Counted from the stretch's first letter, positions 9,215 through 18,216 are shown. The stretch: DNA of 64,000 bases from CALMEC01 sp964393105 (GCA_964393105.1 CAYMSM010000040.1:28431-92430), one strand, 5' to 3'. The notes: generated by a model from the letters alone, not told the origin. A program made the numbers and translations.

Positions 9215-9298
9215 CTACTGCTCGGAACGGCGGCGCAACACGAGTGCCGCACCGAGGATGAAACCGAAGAGCACTGCGAAGACAATGGATCGTTTCAT
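9215..9298 (-). CDS. 27-residue single-span membrane peptide
   Basis: A small ORF on the minus strand begins with ATG at 9298 and ends with TAG at 9215. It encodes a lysine/arginine-flanked hydrophobic helix: MKRS, then about 15 apolar residues (IVFAVLFGFILGAAL), then LRRRSEQ. It starts 9 bp after the lipoprotein gene and ends 28 bp before priA. AGGG lies immediately upstream of the ATG. The positive-hydrophobic-positive layout is typical of a one-helix membrane peptide. Function unknown. It could be a chance ORF, but its clean placement in an otherwise tightly packed strand argues for a real gene. Confidence 0.55.
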   Translation of the reverse strand: MKRSIVFAVLFGFILGAALVLRRRSEQ

Positions 9299-9307
9299 CC
9301 CTCAACC

Positions 9308-10909
9308 CTACTTGATCGTCAGGAAGGCCTCGAACGTCGGCTTGTCGCCTCCGGTGCTCCATGCCGCGAGGTTCTTGAGCGGCCGGAGGTTGGCGATCAC
9401 GCCGGCGGGCGCGTCCTTGAGCACCCCGCCCGCGTCCAGTGCCGTCAGCAGCTCTTCGCCGTTGAGCCACAGCAGGCTGTCGACCTTGGACGGCATCTGC
9501 CTCGTCGCCGCCTGGTAGGCCGGGTCGTCGGTCAACTTGGACACGGGCTCCTGCACCTGCTTGACGGCGTGCGAGCGCGTGCCGATCAGGGCGAGGTTGC
9601 CGTCGACGCCGTAGACGACGCCCGCTTCGGGCGTGATCGCCGACTGCCATCCGCTGACGCCGTTGGCGAGCTCGACCCGGGTGAACGCCGGCACCTTCGT
9701 ACCGGTTCGTTCGATCAGCGCCGGCGCGCTCTTGCGCAGGGCGTCGAGCGTTGCGCCGGCCTTCGCGGAATCGGCCACCTCGAGCGCCACCACCACGCTC
9801 GGGTACTTGGCGCCCTTTGTCACGATCACCGCGTGCTCACCGCTCGTGAGTCCTTTGATGTCGTCCAGGGTGACGCCAAGCAGCGGAAGGGCGAGTGATG
9901 CCTGCGCGAGGGCCTTCTTGACCTCGGGATCCTGCCCACCAAGCTGGGCGACGACCTGCTCGCCGAGCGAGTACGCGTTCTTGAGCCCGACATAGGCGAT
10001 GGCGTCAGCCGGCGCCCTCTCGACGAGCTTGGGCGTGAACGGCTCGGTCTGACCGACCGCGGTGCCGATGTCGAGCCCGACCGCCTTGATCCGCGCGCCG
10101 TCGGCCTCGGCTGAGATCGACAGCCCCAGGGCCGCATCGGCGCCCAACCCGAAGTTCTTGACTTGCTTGGCTGCGGCCTCGCCACGTGCGGCACCGACGA
10201 GCGTCACGACGGCGCCGAGATCCACGAACCCCTGTGCCAGCACCTCGTCCGGAAGCTCCGCGAACGCCTTGTCGAGCTTGGCCGACCCGGCCATCGTCTG
10301 CGACTCGCCGCCGCGATGCGCGTCGATCGCGCGCGTGACCCGATCCTGCGTGTCGCTGACAAGGAGCTTGCCGTCCAGGACCGCGAACGTGGTCTCCGAG
10401 TCGCCGTACAGGTCGACACCCTCGTGCTGGCTGACCTTCTTTGCCGGGTCCTTGCCGCTTTGGATCAGCGCGAGGACGTCGGCGTCCTTGCCGTCGGCCA
10501 GGTCGATGGCGCCGACAACCGCGGGATCGGGATCGTCCTTGCCGAGACCCTTGAGGTCGAACACGCCGACACCGGCGGCAGATCCGAGCAGCGGCTTGAT
10601 CTGGCCCTCGAAATCGAGCTTGTCGTTGGAGAGCTCGTCGGTGATGCTCGCGACGAGCTTCTCGTAGCCGGGGAAGCGCTTCGCAAGGGACAGGGCCTGG
10701 GTCCACTGCGCCCCACCGAGATCGGTCGAGAGCTCGATGTACACGGGCGAGCCGGCGGGAATGAAGCCCGCGACGTCGCCGGCCCCTGCGCCCGTTGATG
10801 CCGCGCCACCCCCACATCCTGTGACGGCCAGCAACCCTGCGGCGACTGCCGCCACCAGACCACCCGATGCGCGCCGACGTTTCAGCGCACCCGCTCCGAC
10901 AAGACCCAT
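9308..10909 (-). CDS. DUF3352-like secreted lipoprotein
   Basis: A 533-residue exported protein. The N-terminus has basic residues, a hydrophobic stretch and a lipobox-like AVTGC followed by GGG, so it is probably lipid-anchored outside the membrane. The body resembles DUF3352 proteins: GFIPAGSPVYIEL just after the signal, repeated FxDLKGLGKDD and VDLYGDSETTFAVLDGKLLVSDT units, and a C-terminal WLNGEELL segment. The ATG at 10909 is preceded by GGGGGGTTGTG; the upstream extension to 10957 has no signal-like start. Function of the family is not established. It precedes the 27-residue membrane peptide and priA on the same strand. Confidence 0.85.
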   Translation of the reverse strand: MGLVGAGALKRRRASGGLVAAVAAGLLAVTGCGGGAASTGAGAGDVAGFIPAGSPVYIELSTDLGGAQWTQALSLAKRFPGYEKLVASITDELSNDKLDFEGQIKPLLGSAAGVGVFDLKGLGKDDPDPAVVGAIDLADGKDADVLALIQSGKDPAKKVSQHEGVDLYGDSETTFAVLDGKLLVSDTQDRVTRAIDAHRGGESQTMAGSAKLDKAFAELPDEVLAQGFVDLGAVVTLVGAARGEAAAKQVKNFGLGADAALGLSISAEADGARIKAVGLDIGTAVGQTEPFTPKLVERAPADAIAYVGLKNAYSLGEQVVAQLGGQDPEVKKALAQASLALPLLGVTLDDIKGLTSGEHAVIVTKGAKYPSVVVALEVADSAKAGATLDALRKSAPALIERTGTKVPAFTRVELANGVSGWQSAITPEAGVVYGVDGNLALIGTRSHAVKQVQEPVSKLTDDPAYQAATRQMPSKVDSLLWLNGEELLTALDAGGVLKDAPAGVIANLRPLKNLAAWSTGGDKPTFEAFLTIK

Positions 10910-10997
10910 CACAACCCCCCGACAACCGATGAACGTGAATGCGAACGACGGTAGCACCGCCTCGCGCCGCTCCGGTCATGTCGACGTAAAGACCTGG

Positions 10998-12392
10998 TCA
11001 AGTTCTCAGGCGCTCGCGGACCTCGATGATCACGGGCAGGCCCTCCAGGTCGAACGCCCGGCGCAGCCGGTTCTCGAGCCAGAAGATGTAGTCGCGGGTC
11101 AGAAGGGCCTTGTCGTTGACGTCAAGACGAAACGTCGGGGGATTGACGCCGGTCTGCACGATGTAGCGCATCGAGAGGCGGCGATTTCCTTTACGGGGGC
11201 CGGGGCGCTCCTCGGCGAGGTTGCGCAACTCGGTGTTGAGCCGCTTGGTGGAGATCCGCTGTGACAACCGGCCATAGAGCCGCAAGGCGGCCGGGAGGAT
11301 GCGGTCGATCCCTTCCCCGGTCGTCGCGGAGCTGACCTCGATCGTGGGTCGCTGCCTCACCTTCGCGCGCACCAGACCCGTCAGGTGATCCAGCGGTGGC
11401 TGCGCGAGGTCCCATTTGTTCATGACGATCAGCGTCGCGCAATGCGCCTTGGCCGCGTAGTCGGCTGCCGCCAGGTCCGCGTCGGTGATGCCCTCGACGG
11501 CATCGCACACGACGATCGCGACGTCGCTGCGGTCCGCCGATTGGACCGCGCGCAGATGGCTGTAGCGCTCCACGACCTCGACGGACTTGCCGCGCTTGCG
11601 CAGTCCCGCGGTATCGGTCAGCACGATGCGCTGGCCATCCACCTCGATGACCGTGTCCACCGGATCACGGGTCGTGCCGGGCACATCGTGGACGATGACG
11701 CGGTCCTCGCCCAGCAGGGCGTTCAGGATGCTGCTCTTGCCGACGTTGGGTCGACCCAGGATCGCGAACGCCGGTGGCGCGACGGCGTCCAGGTCGATGT
11801 CCGGGGCCTGCGGCAGCTGCTCGACGATCGCATCCAGCAGGTCCCCCGCGCCGCGTCCGTGCTGGGCCGAGATCGGGAACACGTCACCCACGCCCAGCGC
11901 CCACAGCGCCTGCGCCTCGACCTCATGCATCTCGTGGTCGCACTTGTTGGCGATGACGAACACGGGTTTCTGCGCGCGTCTCAGGCGCTCGGCCACGTCC
12001 AGGTCTCCGGCCGCCGCACCGGCCTGCGCGTCGATGACGAACAGGATCAGATCGGCCTCCTCGATGGCCGTCGCCGTCTGGATCACCACCTGCCGACCGA
12101 TCGGCGTCGGGTCGGAGTCGTCGATCCCACCGGTGTCGACGAGTTGGAACACGCGGCCGCGCCAGTCCGCCGTCGTCTCCCGCCGGTCCCGTGTGACCCC
12201 GGGTCGCTCGTCGACCACGGCCTCACGCCGTCCGGTCAGCCGGTTGAAGAGCGTCGACTTACCGACGTTCGGGTATCCCACGATGGCGACGACGGGCAGT
12301 CCGTCGCCGATCGTGGCGATCGTGGCCGTGCGGCGCTCTCGCGCCTCGGCACGCCGCTCTGCTGCGGTTGGTCGTCCTCGATTGGTTGACAC
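10998..12392 (-). CDS. der: Ribosome-assembly GTPase Der (EngA)
   Basis: A double GTPase needed for 50S subunit maturation. The first G domain has GYPNVGKSTLFNR, the switch T, DTGG and NKCD (residues about 38-180). The second has GRPNVGKSSILNAL, DTAGLRKRGK and NKWD. The C-terminal KH-like domain includes NPPTFRL near the end. The 464-residue length is normal, with a basic N-terminal tail of about 25 residues. It is the last gene of the trpS-to-der minus-strand series, although about 480 bp of non-conserved DNA separate it from plsC. Confidence 0.96.
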   Translation of the reverse strand: MSTNRGRPTAAERRAEARERRTATIATIGDGLPVVAIVGYPNVGKSTLFNRLTGRREAVVDERPGVTRDRRETTADWRGRVFQLVDTGGIDDSDPTPIGRQVVIQTATAIEEADLILFVIDAQAGAAAGDLDVAERLRRAQKPVFVIANKCDHEMHEVEAQALWALGVGDVFPISAQHGRGAGDLLDAIVEQLPQAPDIDLDAVAPPAFAILGRPNVGKSSILNALLGEDRVIVHDVPGTTRDPVDTVIEVDGQRIVLTDTAGLRKRGKSVEVVERYSHLRAVQSADRSDVAIVVCDAVEGITDADLAAADYAAKAHCATLIVMNKWDLAQPPLDHLTGLVRAKVRQRPTIEVSSATTGEGIDRILPAALRLYGRLSQRISTKRLNTELRNLAEERPGPRKGNRRLSMRYIVQTGVNPPTFRLDVNDKALLTRDYIFWLENRLRRAFDLEGLPVIIEVRERLRT

Positions 12393-12456
12393 GGTGACAA
12401 GTGAAGCAGGTTCGGGACCGTGACACCGCCGGGGACAGCGGGAGCCATGCCGTCAG

Positions 12457-12684
12457 CTACCACTCCGCGAGCATCGCGGGCAGGTAGCTCAGGTCGAACA
12501 GCCGGCCCTGGTCGGCGAGGTCGGCGAGCTGCGTCGCCTGGCCGTCGTGCCACTCATGGCGACCGCGCTCGCGGAGGTCGTCCCAGCGCAGATGGTCGCC
12601 CCCATCATCCGGAGCGAGGCCGCCTGAACAACCGAGACCACATCCCGGACCCCTGTAGAGAGTCGTAACGCGGTTCGGCTTCAT
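12457..12684 (-). CDS. Possible small protein or C-terminal gene remnant
   Basis: The last 50 codons (RWDDLRERGRHEWHDGQ onward to SYLPAMLAEW) have the strong G/C third-position bias of real genes here. The preceding 25 codons from the ATG at 12684 do not, and they read like random sequence rich in Gly and Cys. This suggests the 3' end of a degraded gene rather than an intact one. No family recognised. It lies in the gap between der and plsC, next to three perfect hairpins. Confidence 0.35.
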   Translation of the reverse strand: MKPNRVTTLYRGPGCGLGCSGGLAPDDGGDHLRWDDLRERGRHEWHDGQATQLADLADQGRLFDLSYLPAMLAEW

Positions 12685-12755
12685 TACTGACGGCCGCGCC
12701 GGTGGCGGAAGTCGACGAGGTAGGTCCCTCAGTCCCGGCGAAGACGGCAAGCCGA

Positions 12756-12871
12756 GGGCCGGCTTTGCCGGCCCGCCACCAGTAACCAAAGTGCGGAGCG
12801 CCAAGAACTCGTGGGAGGGCCTGCCCTCCCACGAAAGGGAGGGGTGCGTGGGGAGGGCCTGCCCTCCCCAC
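12756..12871. repeat. Cluster of three perfect GC-rich hairpins
   Basis: Three uninterrupted inverted repeats stand in a row just after the plsC stop: 12756-12774 (8-bp arms, GGGCCGGC, loop TTT), 12811-12832 (10-bp arms, GTGGGAGGGC, loop CT) and 12848-12871 (11-bp arms, GTGGGGAGGGC, loop CT). The last two differ by one base pair in the stem and have the same loop, so they look like copies of one REP-like unit. There is no T tract, so factor-independent termination is not obvious. They may end plsC transcription or mark an inserted repeat array. Confidence 0.75.
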
Positions 12872-12875
12872 GAAA

Positions 12876-13520
12876 TCAGTAGCGCTCCAGTGAGGGCTCT
12901 CCCTGGGGCATCGTCTGTGGTGGACCGCCGGCCCGGGGGACGAGTGCGGCGATCGCGGCGACGATGCGGTCCGTGGCAAGGCGGGCGCGTTCGCCGCGGG
13001 CGGCCGCGGGGAGATCGTCCAGCATGAACGGCTCTCCGAACACGACCTTGACCGGCCCGAACCGGTGCTGGCTTCCCCACACCGCCGCGGGCACGATGCT
13101 CACGCCGGGCTCCAGGGCCATCAGGCCGGCCCCCGGGAAGAACGGGCGGAGGTTGCCGGACAGGCTCCGCGTGCCTTCGGGGAACATCACCAAGGCATCG
13201 CCCCGGGCCAGGATCTCGCGGGCGGTCCTGATGGCGTCGCGGTCGGCGCCGCCCCGCTCGACGGGGAACGCACCGACCTTGCGAAGCACCCAGCCGACGG
13301 GGGCGAACCGGAACAGCTCGGACTTGGCCATGAAGTAGGTGCGCCGCGGCCGTGTGCATGACCCGACAAGCGGCGGGTCCAGTGTGGAGAGATGGTTGCA
13401 GACGATCAGCACCGGACCCGTCTGCGGGATGTTCTCGGCGCCGGCACGCGTCATGCGTAACCCGATCAGGAAGAACGGACGCAGGAGTGCCCGCCCGAGG
13501 TCCCACATCAGCGGGCTCAT
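12876..13520 (-). CDS. plsC: 1-acyl-sn-glycerol-3-phosphate acyltransferase
   Basis: Transfers an acyl chain to lysophosphatidic acid in phospholipid synthesis. The acyltransferase motif NHLSTLDP contains the catalytic H-x4-D near residue 46, and the glycerophosphate-binding motif FPEGTRS lies near residue 118. One hydrophobic N-terminal segment (ALLRPFFLIGL) would touch the membrane. The protein has 214 residues with the ATG at 13520, which overlaps the cmk stop (TGATG). A GTG one codon upstream is also possible. cmk-plsC-der adjacency is common in actinobacteria. Confidence 0.92.
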   Translation of the reverse strand: MSPLMWDLGRALLRPFFLIGLRMTRAGAENIPQTGPVLIVCNHLSTLDPPLVGSCTRPRRTYFMAKSELFRFAPVGWVLRKVGAFPVERGGADRDAIRTAREILARGDALVMFPEGTRSLSGNLRPFFPGAGLMALEPGVSIVPAAVWGSQHRFGPVKVVFGEPFMLDDLPAAARGERARLATDRIVAAIAALVPRAGGPPQTMPQGEPSLERY

Positions 13521-14182
13521 CACGGGGTAGCTCCCTTCACCAGAATGCAGATCTGTCCAACGACCTCGTCGACGGCAAGTACCGAGCTGTCGATCACGAC
13601 GGCACCCGGAGCAATCGTCAGCGGGCTCTCGGCCCGCGTGGAGTCGATCGCGTCGCGGCGGGTGATGTCCTGCAGGACGTCACTCAGGACCACGTCGTCC
13701 CCGCCTGCGACAAGCTCCGCATGACGCCTCCGGGCGCGCACCTCGGGATCAGCAGTCAGGAAGACCTTGAGATCGGCCGACGGGCAAACGACGCTGCCGA
13801 TGTCGCGGCCGTCGGCCACCCAATCGCCCGAAGTCAGCACCGCCTGCTGGAGGGCGACGATCGCGACACGCACGCCCCGGTGGGCGGCGACACGCGAAAC
13901 GGCGCCGGTCACCCGGGGCTCGCGCACCGCGTCAGACACGTCTTTGCCGTCGAGCAGCACTCGGTCGCCCGTGGGTGTCTCGTCCAAGTGGATCACATGC
14001 GTTTGGACCAGCGCGGCCAGCCCCGCCGCGTCGTCGGGGTCGATGCCCTCACGAAGCGCGAGCAACGTCAGTGCGCGGTACATCGAGCCCGTGTTGAGGT
14101 ACCCGACGCCCAGGCGCGCAGCAAGGGTGCGCGCAACTGTGCTCTTGCCGGCACCCGCAGGGCCGTCGATCGCCACGATCAC
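13520..14182 (-). CDS. cmk: (d)CMP kinase
   Basis: Phosphorylates CMP and dCMP. The P-loop GPAGAGKST is at residues 7-15, followed by LNTGSMYRA, the CMP-binding ADGRDIGSVV near residue 120, and a lid region with RARRRHAE. Length is 220 residues. Its ATG overlaps the aroA stop by 4 bp (ATGA), and its stop overlaps the plsC start. The aroA-cmk pairing is widespread. Confidence 0.95.
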   Translation of the reverse strand: MIVAIDGPAGAGKSTVARTLAARLGVGYLNTGSMYRALTLLALREGIDPDDAAGLAALVQTHVIHLDETPTGDRVLLDGKDVSDAVREPRVTGAVSRVAAHRGVRVAIVALQQAVLTSGDWVADGRDIGSVVCPSADLKVFLTADPEVRARRRHAELVAGGDDVVLSDVLQDITRRDAIDSTRAESPLTIAPGAVVIDSSVLAVDEVVGQICILVKGATP

Positions 14183-15480
14183 GCGACGGCACCGAGCGCG
14201 GCCAAGTCGCGCCCGAAACCGGGATAGGACACCGCGGCCGCCTCGAAGCCCCGGACGCTGACCCCCTCGCTGCTGGCCAAGCCGGCGACCGCGCCGAGCA
14301 TCGCCAGCCGGTGATCGCCGTGGGAGTCGATCTCCCCACCGGTGATCCCGCCCGCCCCATGGACCGAGAACCCGTCCTCGTGCTCGTCCGCGCGTACGCC
14401 GAGCGCGCGCAGCGCCTGGCAGACGGCCGCGATCCGGTCGCTCTCCTTGAGCCTGAGCTCGTGGGCCCCGCGCACGGTCGTCACTCCGTCGGCAAACGCG
14501 CCCAGCAGGCCCACCAAGGGCAGCTCGTCGATCAGGGACGGCACCTCTTCGGGCGCGACCTCCGTGGCGCGCAATCCGTCCGCACGCGTGACGATCAGGT
14601 CTCCGGTCGGCTCACCCGCCATCGGTGGGCGCTCCAACACCTGAACGTCCGCCCCCATGCGCGCCATGACGGCCATGAGCCCGGTGCGCGTCGGGTTGAG
14701 GTTGACGCCGTTGAGGCGCACCTGCGGGTTGGCGCACAACGCACCCGCGACGGCGTGGAACGCAGCCGACGAGAAGTCCCCGGGCACAGCGAGGTCGGGA
14801 AGCGCAATCCCGTCGACGGGCCCGCGCACCCCGACGGCCATACCGTCGCGCAGGATCGCCACGCCCGCTGCCTCGAGCATGCGCTCGGAGTGGTCGCGTG
14901 AGCGTTCAGGCTCATGGACCCAGGTCTCGCCGTGGGCGAAAAGCCCGGCCAGAAGCAGGCAGCTCTTGACCTGCGCGCTCGCGACCGGCAGCTCATGGAC
15001 CTTCCCGACGAGCCTCCAGGGGCCCGAGACGACGATCGGCGGCGTGCCGCCCGGCATCGTGTGGATCCGGGCGCCCATCGCCGCCAGCGGCCGGGCGATG
15101 CGGTGCATCGGTCGACGTCGCAGCGACGCGTCGCCGTCGATCGACGTCTCGTCGCACGATTGGCCCACCAGAATCCCCGTGAGCAGGCGGGCGAGCGTCC
15201 CGGAGTTCATGCAATCGATCGTCGCCGGGGGGTACAGGCCGCGCAGGCCGACGCCGTCCAGCTCGATTCGATCACCCAGGTGTCCGCGCACATCGACGCC
15301 CGACGCCTCCATCGCGGCGAGGGTCGCGCCGGTGTCTTCGGAATCGAGTGGCCGTTCGATCACGACCGTCCGATCGGAGATCGCCCCGAACAAGATGGCG
15401 CGATGGGTGATCGACTTGTCCGGCGGGATCGGGATTGCCCCGCACAACGCGGGTGCGGGAGCTACTCGGACGGTCGCCAC
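14179..15480 (-). CDS. aroA: 3-phosphoshikimate 1-carboxyvinyltransferase (EPSP synthase)
   Basis: Joins shikimate 3-phosphate and phosphoenolpyruvate, the sixth step of the shikimate pathway. Signatures in order: PPDKSITHRA near residue 19, NSGTLARLLTG near residue 91, a VKSCLLLAGL segment, ELRLKESDRI near residue 340, and the C-terminal SHGDHRLAM. The 433 residues are of typical length. It overlaps cmk. The remaining chorismate/tyrosine genes tyrA, aroF and hisC lie 5 kb away on the same strand, beyond an island of unrelated genes. Confidence 0.96.
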   Translation of the reverse strand: MATVRVAPAPALCGAIPIPPDKSITHRAILFGAISDRTVVIERPLDSEDTGATLAAMEASGVDVRGHLGDRIELDGVGLRGLYPPATIDCMNSGTLARLLTGILVGQSCDETSIDGDASLRRRPMHRIARPLAAMGARIHTMPGGTPPIVVSGPWRLVGKVHELPVASAQVKSCLLLAGLFAHGETWVHEPERSRDHSERMLEAAGVAILRDGMAVGVRGPVDGIALPDLAVPGDFSSAAFHAVAGALCANPQVRLNGVNLNPTRTGLMAVMARMGADVQVLERPPMAGEPTGDLIVTRADGLRATEVAPEEVPSLIDELPLVGLLGAFADGVTTVRGAHELRLKESDRIAAVCQALRALGVRADEHEDGFSVHGAGGITGGEIDSHGDHRLAMLGAVAGLASSEGVSVRGFEAAAVSYPGFGRDLAALGAVA

Positions 15481-15491
15481 GGCCGCGAAGG

Positions 15492-16403
15492 CTACAGGGA
15501 GGCGGCGACACGCAGCGCGATTACGCCAGGCTCATCCAGGCCAACGACCTGGATTCCAAACGCCCGGTCGGAGCCCTGCCAGACGAGCGTCGCAAACCGT
15601 CCGCGGCTGGTGAGCGTGGCCGGTAACGCCCCGACCGACACGTGTTGCGAACGCGCTCCACCAGGATCCGGACTGGCGAGGACGCCGGGCGTCTGACGCA
15701 CCAGCACCCGTCGCGGCTCACGCCCCCACGCGACCGCGACCGATGGCGACGCGGCCGGGTAGGCGACATCCGGCTCGACGTGGAACATCCCGCGGTCGAG
15801 CCCCGCCGGGATCCATGCGGGCAGGATCGGCGTGAACCCGGCCTCGAACGTCGCATTCTCCACGTCGGCAACCCAATGACCCGCGCCGAACCCGGCTGCG
15901 AGGCCGTGACTTGCGCCGAGCCTCCCGGTGATACGACCCCCTGCGAGCGACAGCAAGCCGATGCCGGCGGCATCGAGGCGGCCCACCGGCTCACCGGACG
16001 GCGCCAGCGCGTCGACGCCCAGCACCACGGTGCGGAGATCCACCCGCACGAGCGCCACGCCTTCGGACCCGACCGTCGTGAGCGACGCGGGCGCCTCGTC
16101 GGCGACGACAAGCCGGACCGTTGCCACACCGTCCGTTGCGCGGATCGCGACGACCCGGTCGTCGATCCCGGCCTGGTCCACCCGCACGTCCGTCGCCACG
16201 AGCGGTCGCATCCGGCTGGGTCGTCCGGGCGGGCAAACGATCCGCGCCGCGATGGTGGCGGCACGCCAGTCGATCCACGCGAGCCGTGTTCGCGGAGGCT
16301 CGTCCGCGACCGACGCCGCCAGCATCACCCATGTGCGTTCATCGGTCAGCGCCACCGCGATCGGGTGGCGCAGGAGTTGCTCGGCGCGCTTGATGTCGCC
16401 CAT
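15492..16403 (-). CDS. Hypothetical protein
   Basis: About 303 residues, soluble, with no signal peptide or membrane helix. I do not recognise the family. The ATG at 16403 begins MGDIKRAEQLL. The longer frame to 16625 lies over the opposite-strand gene and is unlikely to be used. The protein looks beta-rich, with repeated short hydrophobic strands around VALVRVDLRTVVLGV and GIGLLSLAGGRITG, and an Ala/Gly-rich C-terminal half ending VIALRVAASL. It ends 11 bp before aroA on the same strand, so it may have joined that transcript after insertion of the 15.5-20.5 kb block. Confidence 0.7.
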   Translation of the reverse strand: MGDIKRAEQLLRHPIAVALTDERTWVMLAASVADEPPRTRLAWIDWRAATIAARIVCPPGRPSRMRPLVATDVRVDQAGIDDRVVAIRATDGVATVRLVVADEAPASLTTVGSEGVALVRVDLRTVVLGVDALAPSGEPVGRLDAAGIGLLSLAGGRITGRLGASHGLAAGFGAGHWVADVENATFEAGFTPILPAWIPAGLDRGMFHVEPDVAYPAASPSVAVAWGREPRRVLVRQTPGVLASPDPGGARSQHVSVGALPATLTSRGRFATLVWQGSDRAFGIQVVGLDEPGVIALRVAASL

Positions 16404-16488
16404 GCCCGAACGGTACGCCGCCCTGCGAGTATGCGCCCATGACCGACGAGGTGACCAAGGGTCCGTCAAGGAAGAGCTGCCGTGCCGG

Positions 16489-17178
16489 ATGGCGCGCGAA
16501 AACTCACGCAAACCGGTGTTGGCGAGCTTCGGTGCTGCTGGTCCGAACGACGATCTCGCCAACGCCGTATGGCGACGGTTCGCAGCCGTCAAACGGTGCG
16601 GTCGTTCGTTGACGGACCCTCCCAATCACGCCGACCCGATCGAGCGCCACCGGGAGCGGCGGCTCGTCATCGGCGGTGTCGTGCTCGTGGCCGGTGTGAT
16701 CCTCTTCCTCGTCGGCGCCGCGTTCCTGCCGCGCTGGTGGGCCCACCGTATCGGTGATCAGGTGGGTCAGAGCACCGCATCGGGGATCGGCATCGGTCTC
16801 TTCTACGGATCGGTGTTCACGTTCGTGCCGCTCCTGGTCCTCTGGTTCGGGTTTCGCAAGCGCCGATCGTGGAAGGTGTGGCTGGGAATGGTGCTCGCGG
16901 CGGCCGTGCTCGCGATCCCCAACCTCCTGACCCTCGGGATCGTCGTCGGCTCTGGTGATGCAGCGCACGCAGGCGAGCGCACGCTCGACGTCGAGGCGCC
17001 GTACTTCCGGGCCAGCACCCTGATCGGGGCCATCGGCGCGACCGTAATCCTCGTGGCGGTGCTCTACATGTTGTGGGTGCGCAGACGCGGCAAGCGCACC
17101 GAACGGCACCTGCGCGATGAGCTGCGTACGCGTGATGCCACCCATCAGGCGGGCACGACGCGGACTCCCACCGAGTGA
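16489..17178 (+). CDS. Multi-pass membrane protein, unknown
   Basis: From the ATG at 16489 the product is 229 residues: about 50 hydrophilic residues, then four apparent membrane spans (VVLVAGVILFLVGAAF; GLFYGSVFTFVPLLVLWFG; MVLAAAVLAIPNLLTLGIVV; GAIGATVILVAVLYMLWV), and a charged tail. The start is uncertain because the first 40 residues look unconserved; a later start closer to the first helix is possible. A GGAAGAG lies upstream of 16489. The stop overlaps the next gene's GTG, so this gene and the hydrolase at 17175 form a pair. No family recognised. Confidence 0.65.
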   Translation: MARENSRKPVLASFGAAGPNDDLANAVWRRFAAVKRCGRSLTDPPNHADPIERHRERRLVIGGVVLVAGVILFLVGAAFLPRWWAHRIGDQVGQSTASGIGIGLFYGSVFTFVPLLVLWFGFRKRRSWKVWLGMVLAAAVLAIPNLLTLGIVVGSGDAAHAGERTLDVEAPYFRASTLIGAIGATVILVAVLYMLWVRRRGKRTERHLRDELRTRDATHQAGTTRTPTE

Positions 17179-17996
17179 CGGCCGAGGGGCCCGCCACACT
17201 CGCCGTCGAGCGCCCTGGCCTGACCCTGCACGGCGAGGTCGCAGGCGAGGGCCCGCTCGTCATGACCCTCCACGGCCTGACCGCCGTGCGCCGGTATGTA
17301 CTGCACGGGTCCCGGACGATCGAGCGCTCCGGCCACCGGGTCGCCGCCTACGACGCGCGCGGGCACGGACAGTCCGATCCGGCGCAGTGCCCCTCCGAAT
17401 ACCGGTACGCCGACTACGGCGAGGACGCCGTCGCGGTTCTGGACCACCTCGGCGTCGAGCGCGCCGTGCTCATCGGACATTCGATGGGCGCCCACACCGC
17501 CGCCCGTGTCGCGCTAACCCACCCCGACCGCGTAGCCGCGCTGGTCCTCGGCGCGCCTGCGCACCTGGGCCAGCCGTCCGTCAACCTCGAGCGCTGGGAC
17601 GCCCTGTCCGAGGGACTCGAACGGGGTGGGCCGCAGGGCATGCTTGCCGCGCTTGAGCCGCTCGGCGTGCCCGAGGAGTGGGCCGGGTCGCTTCGCACCG
17701 TCATCGTCCAGCGCCTCGGCAAGCACGTGCACCTGGCCGCGGTCGCCGACGCGCTGCGCGCCACGCCGCGTTCGACGGCGTTCGACGGCATGGAGGCGCT
17801 CGGCGCGATTCGCGTGCCGACCCTGGTTGTGGGAAGCCGCGATGAGATCGATCCCGACCACCCGCTCGCCGTCGCCCAGGAGTACGCGCGACGCATCCCC
17901 GGAGCGACCTTCATCGTCGAGTCCGAGGGGGAGGCACCTCTGACGTGGCGTGGCGGCGCCCTGTCGCGGACGATCCTGGACTTCCTGGCCGGCTAA
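17175..17996 (+). CDS. Alpha/beta-hydrolase fold protein lacking an obvious catalytic histidine
   Basis: A 273-residue alpha/beta-hydrolase. The oxyanion region reads MTLHGLTAV, then YDARGHGQSD, and the nucleophile elbow GHSMGAH near residue 100. An acid in SRDEIDPDH sits near residue 220. The stretch where the family usually has G-H followed by a hydrophobic residue reads SEGEAPLTW, so Glu replaces the expected His. Either a different His serves (the one in DPDH is too close to the acid to be convincing) or the protein is not a standard hydrolase. GTG start at 17175 overlaps the preceding stop (GTGA). Confidence 0.85.
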   Translation: MTAEGPATLAVERPGLTLHGEVAGEGPLVMTLHGLTAVRRYVLHGSRTIERSGHRVAAYDARGHGQSDPAQCPSEYRYADYGEDAVAVLDHLGVERAVLIGHSMGAHTAARVALTHPDRVAALVLGAPAHLGQPSVNLERWDALSEGLERGGPQGMLAALEPLGVPEEWAGSLRTVIVQRLGKHVHLAAVADALRATPRSTAFDGMEALGAIRVPTLVVGSRDEIDPDHPLAVAQEYARRIPGATFIVESEGEAPLTWRGGALSRTILDFLAG

Positions 17997-18216
17997 TGCG
18001 GGGACAGACCTGGGCTTCTTGACCGACCGCAACTCGCCCAATTGGCTGTTTCCCGGCGCTCCGTTCGGCGATCGGGACTCCGCGCCGAGAGAGTCGATTC
18101 GGAGGTGGCGGCCATCGGGTCCGCTTCTCCGGCCTGGTCTGATACGCCTCCGAGCAAGGAAGGATATCGCCCTTGCCCGCATCGCCCCCAACTACTGGAA
18201 TGCATCCGTCGTTGGC

